DNA of 64,000 nucleotides from NCBI RefSeq assembly GCF_023369855.1, contig NZ_JAMBPP010000011.1, positions 1 through 64,000 on the forward strand. Direction: 5' to 3'. This document shows positions 50,829 through 61,131 of this stretch, in pieces (positions within the stretch are counted from its first letter, which is position 1; each line of letters opens with the position of its first letter). The position numbers and the translations under genes are program-made. Source of the DNA: Actinotalea alkalitolerans. GTDB lineage: Bacteria; Actinomycetota; Actinomycetes; Actinomycetales; Cellulomonadaceae. Under the pieces are notes generated by a model. It ran no database searches and had not been told where the DNA came from. It saw only the letters and a program-made list of their open reading frames with translations.

Positions 50829-52913
50829 GTGTCGGACATCGCTGATGCCGCGAAGCGTCTGCTGCTGGGCCGCCCGGTCCGCAGCGACCGTCTCGGTCAC
50901 ACCCTCCTGCCCAAGCGGCTGGCCCTGCCTGCCTTCGCCTCGGACGCGCTGTCCTCGGTGGCCTACGCCCCTGACGAGATCCTGCTGACCCTGTCGATCG
51001 CCGGGCTGAGCGCCGCCTTCATCTCGCCGTGGGTGGGCCTGGCGGTCGTGCTGGTCATGGCCGTGGTGGTGGCCTCCTACCGGCAGAACGTGCACGCCTA
51101 CCCCTCGGGCGGTGGCGACTACGAGGTGGCCACGGTCAACCTCGGCCCGCGGGCGGGTCTGTCGGTGGCCAGCGCGCTGCTCGTGGACTACGCGCTGACG
51201 GTCGCCGTGTCGATCTCGGCCGGGGCGCAGTACGCGGCGGCCGCGGTCCCGGCGCTGCGCGGCTACGAGGTGCACTTCGCCATCGGCCTCGTCCTGGTCC
51301 TGACCCTGGCCAACCTGCGCGGGGTCAAGGAGTCCGGCCGGCTCTTCGCGCTCCCGGTGTACCTGTTCATGTTCGCGCTCGGGCTGATCGCCGTGGTGGG
51401 CTTCCTGCGCTACGTCACCGGGACGCTGCCGATGGCCGCGAGCTCCGAGCTCGGCGTGGTCCCGGTCTCGGGGTTCGACCAGGGGCTGGTCGGGATCGCT
51501 GGAGGCTTCCTGGTCCTGCGGGCCTTCGCCTCGGGCTGTGCCGCACTCACCGGGGTCGAGGCGATCAGCAACGGGGTGCCGGCCTTCCGGGCGCCCAAGA
51601 GCCGAAACGCCGCGACGACCCTGCTGCTGCTCGGGACGCTCTCGGTCACCTTCATCATGTCGATCCTGCTGCTGGCCCGGGCCACCGGGGTCCACTACGT
51701 GGAGTTCCCGGCCGAGCAGCTGACCCGTGACGGTCAGCTGGTGGGGGAGGACTACGTCCAGAACCCCGTGCTGAGCCAGCTGGCCGAGACGGTCTTCTCG
51801 GGCTTCCCGCCGGCGTTCTTCCTGGTGGCGGTGGTCGCGGGGCTGATCCTCGTGCTCGCCGCCAACACGGCCTTCAACGGCTTCCCGGTGCTCGGGTCGA
51901 TCCTCGCCCGCGACGGCTACCTGCCCCGTCAGCTGCACACGCGCGGCGACCGGCTGGCGTTCTCGAACGGGATCGTCGCCCTGGCCGTGGGCGCGATGGT
52001 GCTCATCTGGGCCTTCGACGCCCAGGTGACCAGGCTGATCCACCTGTACATCGTCGGCGTGTTCGTCTCCTTCACGCTCAGCCAGCTCGGCATGGTCAAG
52101 CACTGGAACCGCCTCCTGCGGACCGAGCACGACCCGGGTGCCCGGACGCGCATGCTCCGTTCGCGCTCGATCAACGCGGTCGGACTGGCCCTGACCGGGA
52201 CGGTGCTGGTCGTGGTGCTGATCACCAAGTTCAGCCGGGGTGCCTGGATCGCGATCGTGGCGATGGGTGTCGCCTACCTGCTGATGCGAGGTATCCGCAA
52301 GCACTACGAGATGGTCGGGGACGAGCTCGCGCTGGGTGAGGACCCGGCCGCCGCCCGGGCCCTGCCGAGCCGCGTGCATGCGATCGTGCTGGTGTCGCGG
52401 CTGCACAAGCCCACGATGCGCGCGCTGTCCTACGCGAGGGCGTCGCGCCCCTCGGTGCTCGAGGCGGTCACGGTGAGCGTCGACCCCGCCGAGATCGCGG
52501 CCCTGCGCGAGCAGTGGGAGGCCCTGGACCTGCCGGTCGCCCTCAAGATCCTCGACTCACCGTTCCGTGACGTGACCCGCCCGATCCTGGGGTACGTCAA
52601 GTCGATCAGGCGTGAGAGCCCGCGGGACCTGGTCGTCGTCTACGTGCCCGAGTACGTCGTGGGGCACTGGTGGGAGCAGCTGCTGCACAACCAGAGCGCG
52701 ATGCGACTCAAGAACCGCCTGCTCTTCACGCCCGGGGTCGTGGTCGCCTCGGTCCCGTGGCAGCTGGCGTCCTCGGCCTCGGCCGCGGGGTCGCGTCCGG
52801 GCGCCCCTGACCCTCGCACCCGGATCCCCCCGGCGGCGGTGGACGAGCGTGCCACGCCCGCCGGGTCGCCCGAGGAGCCGACCGCTCCGCCCTCCCCGGA
52901 GACTCCGCGATGA
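50829..52913 (+). CDS. APC-family permease, KimA-like potassium importer
   Basis: This 694-residue membrane protein has about 12 helices (residues 30-480), beginning LPAFASDALSSVAYAPDEILLTLSIAG, as in the KimA/YdaO group of APC transporters, followed by a large cytoplasmic domain (about 480-640) and an acidic tail. KimA is a high-affinity potassium importer in Bacillus; the substrate here is inferred from homology and two neighbouring TrkA genes. TAGCAT (50815-50820) lies eight bases before GTG 50829 with no RBS. An amino-acid permease is the alternative. The C-terminal domain could bind a regulator such as c-di-AMP. Confidence 0.83.
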   Translation: MSDIADAAKRLLLGRPVRSDRLGHTLLPKRLALPAFASDALSSVAYAPDEILLTLSIAGLSAAFISPWVGLAVVLVMAVVVASYRQNVHAYPSGGGDYEVATVNLGPRAGLSVASALLVDYALTVAVSISAGAQYAAAAVPALRGYEVHFAIGLVLVLTLANLRGVKESGRLFALPVYLFMFALGLIAVVGFLRYVTGTLPMAASSELGVVPVSGFDQGLVGIAGGFLVLRAFASGCAALTGVEAISNGVPAFRAPKSRNAATTLLLLGTLSVTFIMSILLLARATGVHYVEFPAEQLTRDGQLVGEDYVQNPVLSQLAETVFSGFPPAFFLVAVVAGLILVLAANTAFNGFPVLGSILARDGYLPRQLHTRGDRLAFSNGIVALAVGAMVLIWAFDAQVTRLIHLYIVGVFVSFTLSQLGMVKHWNRLLRTEHDPGARTRMLRSRSINAVGLALTGTVLVVVLITKFSRGAWIAIVAMGVAYLLMRGIRKHYEMVGDELALGEDPAAARALPSRVHAIVLVSRLHKPTMRALSYARASRPSVLEAVTVSVDPAEIAALREQWEALDLPVALKILDSPFRDVTRPILGYVKSIRRESPRDLVVVYVPEYVVGHWWEQLLHNQSAMRLKNRLLFTPGVVVASVPWQLASSASAAGSRPGAPDPRTRIPPAAVDERATPAGSPEEPTAPPSPETPR

Positions 52914-54148
52914 GCGTCGCGACCTCCGACGAGGTCCTGACCCTGGAGATCGGGCCGGTGGCACACGGGGGCCACTGCGTCGCGCGGCACGAGGGCCGGG
53001 TCGTCTTCGTGCGGCACGCCCTGCCGGGTGAGCGGGTGCGTGCGCGGGTGACCGGCACCGACCCGGGGGCAAGGTTCTGGCGGGCCGAGGTCGTCGAGGT
53101 GCTCGAGCCGAGCCCCGACCGGGTGGCGGACGCCTGGCCCGAGGCGGGACCGGGCGGGGTCGGGGGAGCCGAGCTGTCGCACGTCTCCCTGCCTGCCCAG
53201 CGCGCCTGGAAGGGCGCGGTCGTGGCGGAGCAGCTCCGCCGCCTCGCCCGCACCGACCTCGACGTGGTGGTCGAGGCGGCCCCCGGGGACGACCAGCGTG
53301 GAGGCCTGGCCTGGCGCACCCGGATCGAGCTGGTGGCCGACGCCCAGGGGCGGCCGGGCATGCACCGTCACCGTTCGCACGAGGTGGTGCCGCTGGACTC
53401 GATGCCTCTGGCGGTCCCCGGCATCACCGAGCTGGGGGTCCTGGGGCGCAGCTGGCCCGCCGGGGCGAGGCTGACCGTCGTGGCGCCGGTCGGGCAGGAC
53501 CGTCCGCTCGTGCTCGTGGACGGGGTGCCGTGGACCGACCGTGGCCCGGACCGGCGTCCCAACGCACGCTCCTCGGTGCGTGAGCGGGCTGTCGTGGACG
53601 GGCGGACGCTGACCTGGAGGGTCGCCGCGGACGGGTTCTGGCAGGTGCACCGGGAGGCTCCGGCGGTGATCGCCGGGGCGGTGGTCGACGCCGTCGGTCC
53701 GCGGCCCGGTGCGACCGTCGTCGACCTGTACTCCGGGGCGGGACTGCTCACGCTGCCGCTGGCCGGGCTGGTGGGCGAGTCGGGCAGGGTCGTCGCGGTC
53801 GAGGGGGATGCCCGGGCCGTCAGGGACGCGCGCCGGAACCTGCACGACCACCCGCAGGCAGAGCTCCACCTGGGTGAGGTCCGCGAGGTCCTGGCCCGCG
53901 ACGTGGTGGGTGCCGCGGACGTCGTCGTCCTCGACCCACCGCGGGTGGGCGCGGGGCGCGCGGTCATCGAGCACGTGGTCCGGCTCGCGCCGCAGCGGGT
54001 GGTCTACGTCGCGTGCGACCCTGCGGCGCTCGCGCGGGATGTCGCGTACCTGGGGGACAGGGGGTACGCCCTGCGCGACCTGCGGGCGCTGGACCTGTTC
54101 CCGATGACGCACCACGTGGAGTGCGTCGCGGTCCTCGATCGTCCCTGA
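52910..54148 (+). CDS. TrmA/RlmCD-family RNA methyltransferase lacking the iron-sulfur cysteines
   Basis: This 412-residue protein has an N-terminal TRAM-like domain (about 5-60), a middle domain, and a class I methyltransferase with VVDLYSGAGLLTLPLA and the catalytic Cys in VVYVACDPAALARD, ending MTHHVECVAVL. It would methylate uridine C5 in rRNA or tRNA. The usual [4Fe-4S] cysteines of the CxxxxxCGGC region are replaced: WPEAGPGGVGGAELSH has none. The ATG overlaps the permease stop by four bases. The substrate is unassigned. Confidence 0.88.
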   Translation: MSVATSDEVLTLEIGPVAHGGHCVARHEGRVVFVRHALPGERVRARVTGTDPGARFWRAEVVEVLEPSPDRVADAWPEAGPGGVGGAELSHVSLPAQRAWKGAVVAEQLRRLARTDLDVVVEAAPGDDQRGGLAWRTRIELVADAQGRPGMHRHRSHEVVPLDSMPLAVPGITELGVLGRSWPAGARLTVVAPVGQDRPLVLVDGVPWTDRGPDRRPNARSSVRERAVVDGRTLTWRVAADGFWQVHREAPAVIAGAVVDAVGPRPGATVVDLYSGAGLLTLPLAGLVGESGRVVAVEGDARAVRDARRNLHDHPQAELHLGEVREVLARDVVGAADVVVLDPPRVGAGRAVIEHVVRLAPQRVVYVACDPAALARDVAYLGDRGYALRDLRALDLFPMTHHVECVAVLDRP

Positions 54149-54196
54149 GGCGCGCGAGGTCAGTCGGCGCCTGCCCGGGCGTTGTCCGGTACGATG

Positions 54197-54214
54197 TATC
54201 TTGACATCGAGATA
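54197..54214. promoter_or_regulatory. Imperfect palindrome at the aconitase promoter
   Basis: TATCTTGACATCGAGATA is symmetrical except for one pair per arm plus the centre (TATCTNGA-NN-TCNAGATA). TACGAT (54190-54195) just before it could be the -10, placing the palindrome over the transcription start like a repressor site. It is 96 bases before the acn start. Confidence 0.5.
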
Positions 54215-54309
54215 TCCGCGGAGACCCGAAGTCGGTAGCCTGCGAGAAGGTCTGCGAGGTCCGGCGGCCCGGTGCCGCCCCAGGACGAGAACCAGGTGAA
54301 GGAGCCACT

Positions 54310-57144
54310 GTGAGCAGCGTCGACACGTTCGGGTCGAAGGGCACCCTGGAGGTCGCAGGGACCTCTTACGAGATCTACCGGCTGGCCTCGGTGCCGGGGC
54401 TCGAGCGCCTGCCGTTCAGCCTCAAGGTGCTTGCCGAGAACCTGCTGCGCACCGAGGACGGCGCGAACATCACCGCCGAGCACGTCCAGGCCCTGGCCGG
54501 GTGGGACGCCACGGCCGAGCCCTCGGTGGAGATCCAGTTCACCCCCGCGCGTGTCGTGATGCAGGACTTCACCGGCGTCCCGTGCGTGGTCGACCTGGCC
54601 ACCATGCGCGAGGCCGTCGCCGATCTCGGCGGGGACCCCGCACGCATCAACCCGCTGGCCCCGGCCGAGCTCGTCATCGACCACTCGGTGCAGATCGACG
54701 TGGCCGGTCGCGCGGATGCCTTCGAACGCAACGTCGAGCTCGAGTACGAACGCAACCACGAGCGCTACCAGTTCCTGCGCTGGGGTCAGACCGCCTTCGA
54801 CGACTTCAAGGTCGTGCCTCCCGGAACCGGGATCGTCCACCAGGTCAACATCGAGTACCTGGCCCGCGGCATCATGACCCGTGAGGTCGAGGTGGACGGG
54901 CAGACGGTCCTGCGCGCCTACCCCGACACCTGCGTGGGCACGGACTCGCACACCACGATGGTCAACGGTCTCGGCGTCCTGGGCTGGGGTGTCGGCGGCA
55001 TCGAGGCCGAGGCGGCGATGCTGGGCCAGCCCGTCTCGATGCTCATCCCGCGGGTGGTGGGCTTCCGGCTGACCGGGAGCATCCCGCCCGGGGTGACCGC
55101 GACCGACGTCGTGCTGACCATCACCGAGCAGCTCCGCGCACACGGGGTCGTGGGCAAGTTCGTCGAGTTCTACGGGGACGGTGTCGCCGAGGTGCCGCTG
55201 GCCAACCGTGCCACCATCGGGAACATGAGCCCCGAGTTCGGCTCGACCTGCGCGATCTTCCCGATCGACGGGGTGACCCTGGACTACCTGCGCCTGACCG
55301 GACGCTCCGACCAGCAGGTCGCGCTGGTCGAGGCCTACGCCAGGGAGCAGGGCCTGTGGCACGACCCGGCCTCGGCGCACTACGTCGAGCCCGCCTTCTC
55401 CGAGTACCTCGAGCTGGACCTCTCGACCGTGGTGCCCTCGATCGCCGGCCCCAAGCGCCCCCAGGACCGCATCGAGCTCACCGCCGCGAAGGAGGCCTTC
55501 GCCGCATCGATCCTGGACTACGTCGGCGCGGACGAGAAGGCACGGTTCACCGGGCTGGACGCCTCGGTCGAGGAGACGTTCCCGGCCTCCGACCCGATCG
55601 CTGCCGGCGAGCACGCCGACACCTCGGACGCACCCGCGCCGGTCGGGCACGGTGACGTCGAGCACCGACCGCACAAGCGGGTTCCCGTGACCCTCGCGGA
55701 CGGGACGCGGACCGAGCTGGACCACGGCTCGGTCGTGATCGCCTCGATCACCTCGTGCACCAACACCTCGAACCCGTCGGTCATGCTCGCAGCCGCCCTC
55801 CTGGCCAAGAACGCCGTGGCCAAGGGACTCGCCGCCAAGCCCTGGGTCAAGACCTCGATGGCGCCCGGCTCCAAGGTCGTCACCGACTACTACGAGAAGG
55901 CCGGGCTGTGGCCCTACCTCGAGAAGCTCGGCTTCCACCTGGTCGGGTACGGCTGCGGCACGTGCATCGGCAACTCGGGCCCGCTGCCTGAGGAGGTCTC
56001 CGCGACGGTCAACGAGCACGACCTGTCGGTCGTCTCGGTGCTCTCGGGCAACCGGAACTTCGAGGGCCGCATCAACCCCGACGTGAAGATGAACTACCTC
56101 GCCTCCCCGCCCCTGGTCATCGCCTACGCGCTCGCCGGGACCATGGACTTCGACTTCGAGAACGAACCCCTCGGGCACACCGAGTCGGGCGACCCCGTCT
56201 TCCTGCGCGACATCTGGCCGGCCCCGGCCGAGGTGCAGTCCACGATGGACTCCTCGATCGACCGTGCCATGTTCACCACCGACTACGCCGACGTCTTCGC
56301 CGGGGACCACCGGTGGCAGGGGCTCTCCACCCCCGAGGGCAGCACCTTCGCCTGGGACGAGTCGTCGACCTACGTGCGCAAGCCCCCGTACTTCGACGGC
56401 ATGTCCGCGACGCCCGAGCCGGTCGTCGACATCTCGGGTGCCCGCGTTCTCGCCAAGCTGGGCGACTCGGTCACCACCGACCACATCAGCCCGGCGGGCT
56501 CGATCAAGGCCGACAGCCCGGCCGGTGCCTACCTCGCCGAGCACGGTGTCGAGCGACGTGACTTCAACTCCTACGGCTCGCGGCGTGGCAACCACGAGGT
56601 CATGATCCGGGGGACCTTCGCCAACATCCGGCTGCGCAACCAGCTCGTGCCCGGTGTCGAGGGGGGATTCACCGTCGACCACCTCACGGGTGAGCAGACG
56701 ACGATCTACGACGCGGCGCAGTCCTACGCCCGGGCGGGAGTGCCCCTGGTGATCCTCGGCGGCAAGGAGTACGGCTCGGGGTCCTCGCGCGACTGGGCCG
56801 CCAAGGGCACCAGCCTGCTGGGGGTGCGCGCGGTGATCACCGAGAGCTTCGAGCGCATCCACCGCTCCAACCTCATCGGGATGGGCGTCCTGCCGTTGCA
56901 GTTCCCGGCGGGCGAGTCCGCGGACTCGCTCGGTCTGGACGGCACGGAGACCTTCGACGTCACCGGGGTCACCGCGCTCAACGACGGACCCGTCCCCGAG
57001 ACCGTCGCTGTCACCGCGACAGCCCCCGACGGGACCGTGGTGACCTTCGACGCCGTCGTGCGGATCGACACGCCGGGCGAGGCGGACTACTACCGCAACG
57101 GCGGCATCCTGCAGTACGTGCTGCGTTCGCTGGTCACGGCCTGA
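54310..57144 (+). CDS. acnA: Aconitate hydratase A
   Basis: This 944-residue enzyme isomerises citrate and isocitrate in the TCA cycle. The [4Fe-4S] ligands are Cys in [10 protein letters not shown] and both cysteines of [11 protein letters not shown]. Substrate motifs include FEYLARG... [11 protein letters not shown] and [12 protein letters not shown]. It has the long AcnA form with the swivel domain last. A GAAGGAG RBS is six bases before GTG 54310. The 5' leader of about 110 bases contains the palindrome above. Bacterial aconitases also act as RNA-binding proteins when the cluster is lost; no evidence for that here. Confidence 0.96.
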   Translation: MSSVDTFGSKGTLEVAGTSYEIYRLASVPGLERLPFSLKVLAENLLRTEDGANITAEHVQALAGWDATAEPSVEIQFTPARVVMQDFTGVPCVVDLATMREAVADLGGDPARINPLAPAELVIDHSVQIDVAGRADAFERNVELEYERNHERYQFLRWGQTAFDDFKVVPPGTGIVHQVNIEYLARGIMTREVEVDGQTVLRAYPDTCVGTDSHTTMVNGLGVLGWGVGGIEAEAAMLGQPVSMLIPRVVGFRLTGSIPPGVTATDVVLTITEQLRAHGVVGKFVEFYGDGVAEVPLANRATIGNMSPEFGSTCAIFPIDGVTLDYLRLTGRSDQQVALVEAYAREQGLWHDPASAHYVEPAFSEYLELDLSTVVPSIAGPKRPQDRIELTAAKEAFAASILDYVGADEKARFTGLDASVEETFPASDPIAAGEHADTSDAPAPVGHGDVEHRPHKRVPVTLADGTRTELDHGSVVIASITSCTNTSNPSVMLAAALLAKNAVAKGLAAKPWVKTSMAPGSKVVTDYYEKAGLWPYLEKLGFHLVGYGCGTCIGNSGPLPEEVSATVNEHDLSVVSVLSGNRNFEGRINPDVKMNYLASPPLVIAYALAGTMDFDFENEPLGHTESGDPVFLRDIWPAPAEVQSTMDSSIDRAMFTTDYADVFAGDHRWQGLSTPEGSTFAWDESSTYVRKPPYFDGMSATPEPVVDISGARVLAKLGDSVTTDHISPAGSIKADSPAGAYLAEHGVERRDFNSYGSRRGNHEVMIRGTFANIRLRNQLVPGVEGGFTVDHLTGEQTTIYDAAQSYARAGVPLVILGGKEYGSGSSRDWAAKGTSLLGVRAVITESFERIHRSNLIGMGVLPLQFPAGESADSLGLDGTETFDVTGVTALNDGPVPETVAVTATAPDGTVVTFDAVVRIDTPGEADYYRNGGILQYVLRSLVTA

Positions 57145-57222
57145 CCGTGCGCTCCGGGGGCGCCGACCTGGGAAGGCCGCCGGACGCGTGACATCGGCGA
57201 GCCGCTGCGCGACCATCGACGG

Positions 57223-57666
57223 ATGAGCGCGCAGCGGCAGTCGGACAGGTCGGTCGTCAGGACCGTCGAGACGGACGAGGACGTCGAGACCTTCCTGTCC
57301 GGCATCGAGCACGACGTCCGCCGTGCGGACGCCTACGTGCTGGTCGAGATGATGTCCCGTGCCACAGGGCAGCCTCCGAAGCTGTGGGGCTCGTCGATCG
57401 TGGGCTTCGGGCGGTACCACTACGTCTACGCGACGGGTCGCGAGGGTGACGCGGCCGCGGTCGGGTTCTCCCCGCGCAAGGCGAGCACCACGGTCTACCT
57501 CGCGGACGGTTTCGAGGGCTACACCGACCAGCTCGAGCGACTCGGCCCCCACACCACGAGCGTGTCCTGCCTGTACCTCAAGCGTCTCGAGGACGTCGAC
57601 CTCACGGTCCTGGAGGAGATGGTCCGGCGCTCGTACCAGGTCACCACCACCCGCACCTGGCCCTGA
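57223..57666 (+). CDS. DUF1801 family protein
   Basis: This 147-residue protein matches DUF1801 (YdhG-like fold): TDEDVETFLSGIEHDVRRADAYVLVEMM, LWGSSIVGFGRYHYVYATGREGD and VGFSPRKASTTVYLADGFEGY, then YLKRLEDVDLTVLEEMVRRSY. The family is widespread and of unknown biochemical role. ATG 57223 has no strong RBS. It follows aconitase by 78 bases with no terminator seen, so co-transcription is possible. No catalytic motif is known. Confidence 0.87.
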   Translation: MSAQRQSDRSVVRTVETDEDVETFLSGIEHDVRRADAYVLVEMMSRATGQPPKLWGSSIVGFGRYHYVYATGREGDAAAVGFSPRKASTTVYLADGFEGYTDQLERLGPHTTSVSCLYLKRLEDVDLTVLEEMVRRSYQVTTTRTWP

Positions 57667-57739
57667 CCTCGCGATGCCGGGCGCAGGGGTGCCGGGTGCA
57701 GGGTGCCCGGGCACACCGCGTCGGCGAACCGTGGGGGTC

Positions 57740-57991
57740 TCAGCCGCGGAAGGCTCGCCGCGCGGCCTCGACGACCTCGGCCGCCACACGACCCAGGTCG
57801 TCGTGACGTGGTGGGGTCTCGCCGTCCCGGACCGCCGACCAGGCGATCACGAGGGCTGAGCGCGCCTGCGCCGGGTGCGTGCCGTCGCAGCGTTCGAGGA
57901 CCGCGGGAACGAGCCAGTCCACGTCCACGGTCCCGCTCGGCGGGGCGAAGACCCGCTCCCCGGAGGTCCAGTCTGTCGGGCTGCCGCTCAT
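57740..57991 (-). CDS. Small hypothetical protein
   Basis: This 83-residue protein has no recognised domain. It begins MSGSPTDWTSGERVFAPPSGTVDVDWLVPAVLERCDGTHPAQ, and its C-terminal half is alpha-helical and charged. A GAGGA RBS lies about 8 bases before ATG 57991, which supports a real gene. It converges with the DUF1801 gene and sits 34 bases downstream of the NUDIX gene on the same strand, so it may be the last gene of the GuaB1-NUDIX run. The function is unknown. Confidence 0.6.
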   Translation of the reverse strand: MSGSPTDWTSGERVFAPPSGTVDVDWLVPAVLERCDGTHPAQARSALVIAWSAVRDGETPPRHDDLGRVAAEVVEAARRAFRG

Positions 57992-58025
57992 CGTCCGATC
58001 CTCGCACGCGTCGTCACGGCAGGGG

Positions 58026-58712
58026 TCAGAGCGGGACAGGACGGGTCCGCTCCTGGTCCCACGGCTGGGCCCAGCCCAGCTCGTCGAGGAGGCGGTCGAG
58101 CACCAGGGCGGTGAACCCCCAGACGACGTGACCAGCGACGTCGAACGCGGGAGACCGGTGCGACACCCCGGCCCGGCGCAGCACGACGTTCGAGCGGTTG
58201 GCCGGGTCGACGAGGTCGGCGACCGGTGCTCGGAAGACCGTCGCCGACTCAGCCGCGTCGACGACCCCGACGGGTGACGGGCTGGCCCACCACCCGAGGA
58301 CCGGGGTGACGAGGTGGTCGCTCACCGGTACCGGCACGGGGTCCAGCGTGCCGAGCACCTCGATCCCCGTTCGGTCCAGGCCGGTCTCCTCCTCGGCCTC
58401 GCGCAGCGCTGCGGCGACCACGTCCCGGTCCCCGGGGTCGACCCGACCGCCCGGGAAGGCGACCTGGCCGGCGTGATGGTTCAGCGTCGAGGCGCGCCGG
58501 ACCAGCAGGACGTCGAGGTCGGCCGGCACCGCCGCGAGCCGGTGGTGGGCAGGGAGCGCGTCGAGCACACCGAGCAGCACGAGGACAGCCGCGGGCCGGG
58601 CACCGGGATCGAGGAGTCGACCGGGGATGCCCCACGCGACGCCGCGCCCGACGAGGGCGGCGACCTGTGCGCGAGGCCCCTGCCCCCCGCCCGGGTCGGA
58701 CCCCGTCCTCAT
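58026..58712 (-). CDS. NUDIX hydrolase, CoA pyrophosphatase type
   Basis: This 228-residue enzyme has a complete NUDIX box GGRVDPGDRDVVAAALREAEEETGL (about 100-125). Just before it the sequence LLVRRASTLNHHAGQVAFPGGRVD matches the CoA-pyrophosphatase (NudL) group, where the LLxxR and HxGQxxFPGG motifs mark CoA substrates. Such enzymes degrade CoA or oxidised acyl-CoA. ATG 58712 leaves a one-base gap to the GuaB1 stop, so the pair is coupled. The substrate is inferred from motif. Confidence 0.87.
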   Translation of the reverse strand: MRTGSDPGGGQGPRAQVAALVGRGVAWGIPGRLLDPGARPAAVLVLLGVLDALPAHHRLAAVPADLDVLLVRRASTLNHHAGQVAFPGGRVDPGDRDVVAAALREAEEETGLDRTGIEVLGTLDPVPVPVSDHLVTPVLGWWASPSPVGVVDAAESATVFRAPVADLVDPANRSNVVLRRAGVSHRSPAFDVAGHVVWGFTALVLDRLLDELGWAQPWDQERTRPVPL

Positions 58713-58713
58713 G

Positions 58714-60171
<1,458 letters not shown>

Positions 60172-60228
60172 CTAAGGGTGCCGCGCGTCGCCAAGCCCGT
60201 GGAACGCTCGGGCCCGACGACGCGACGG

Positions 60229-61131
60229 TCACTCCTTCACGGCACCGCTGGTCACGTTCATGATCCGCCGCTGGAAGACGAAGAAGAGGACAGCGACGGG
60301 GATCGTCATGATCGCGGCTGCGCCGAGCTTGAGCGGGTACTGGAGTCCTTGGCCCAGTCCGCCGGATGCGAGCTGCGCGACACCCTTGGTGAGGGTGCGC
60401 AGCTCGGGGTCGGACGAGGCGACGATGAAGTGCGACAGCTCGTTCCACGACCCCTGGAACGCCAGGATCACCAGCGTGACCAACGCGGGCGTGGCCATGG
60501 GCAGCACCACCGACCAGTAGATGCGGAAGGGGCCTGCACCGTCGATCCGGGCGGCTTCCTCGACGCTGCGGGGTATGGACTCGAAGAAGTTCTTCATGAT
60601 GAAGATCCCCGCGGCGTCGGCCAGCAGCGGGATGATCATGCCGGCGTAGGTGTTGTAGATGCCGAGCTGGTTGATGACCAGGAACTTCGGGATGAGCAGG
60701 ACGACGCCGGGGACGGCCATGACGGCCACCAGCCCGGCGAAGACGAGGCCGCGCCCACGGAACTCGAGCCGGGCCAGGGCGTAGCCGGCGAGGGAGTTGA
60801 TGAAGACCCGGCCGAGCGTCACGCAGATGGTCACGATCACGGAGTTCTTGAACCACACCGGGTAGTCGGACCGTAGGAAGAGCCGTTCGTACGCGGCGAA
60901 GGTCCAGTGCTGCGGGACCAGGCCCAGGGGCGAGGCCACCGCCTCGGCCTCGGACTTGAAGGACGTCGACACCTGCACCAGGAACGGGTAGATGTAGATG
61001 AGGACGATCATGAGCAGCACCGCGTAGACGAAGAACGTCCCGGTGCGGCGACGTCTCGCGGAGCGGTCCGCGCGCAGCTCACGGGCACGGTTCGCCGAGT
61101 CGCGGGCCGGGTCGAGGGTCGTGGCGCTCAT
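60229..61131 (-). CDS. Carbohydrate ABC transporter permease (MalG type)
   Basis: This 300-residue inner-membrane protein has six helices and the permease EAA loop EEAARIDGAGPFRIYWSVVLPMATPA (about 205-230), the contact site for the ATPase. It is the second permease of a binding-protein-dependent sugar importer. It overlaps the first permease by four bases (ATGA), and together with the binding protein forms one operon. No ATPase gene is in the window; many actinobacterial sugar importers share MsiK, so that is expected. The substrate is not known. Confidence 0.92.
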   Translation of the reverse strand: MSATTLDPARDSANRARELRADRSARRRRTGTFFVYAVLLMIVLIYIYPFLVQVSTSFKSEAEAVASPLGLVPQHWTFAAYERLFLRSDYPVWFKNSVIVTICVTLGRVFINSLAGYALARLEFRGRGLVFAGLVAVMAVPGVVLLIPKFLVINQLGIYNTYAGMIIPLLADAAGIFIMKNFFESIPRSVEEAARIDGAGPFRIYWSVVLPMATPALVTLVILAFQGSWNELSHFIVASSDPELRTLTKGVAQLASGGLGQGLQYPLKLGAAAIMTIPVAVLFFVFQRRIMNVTSGAVKE

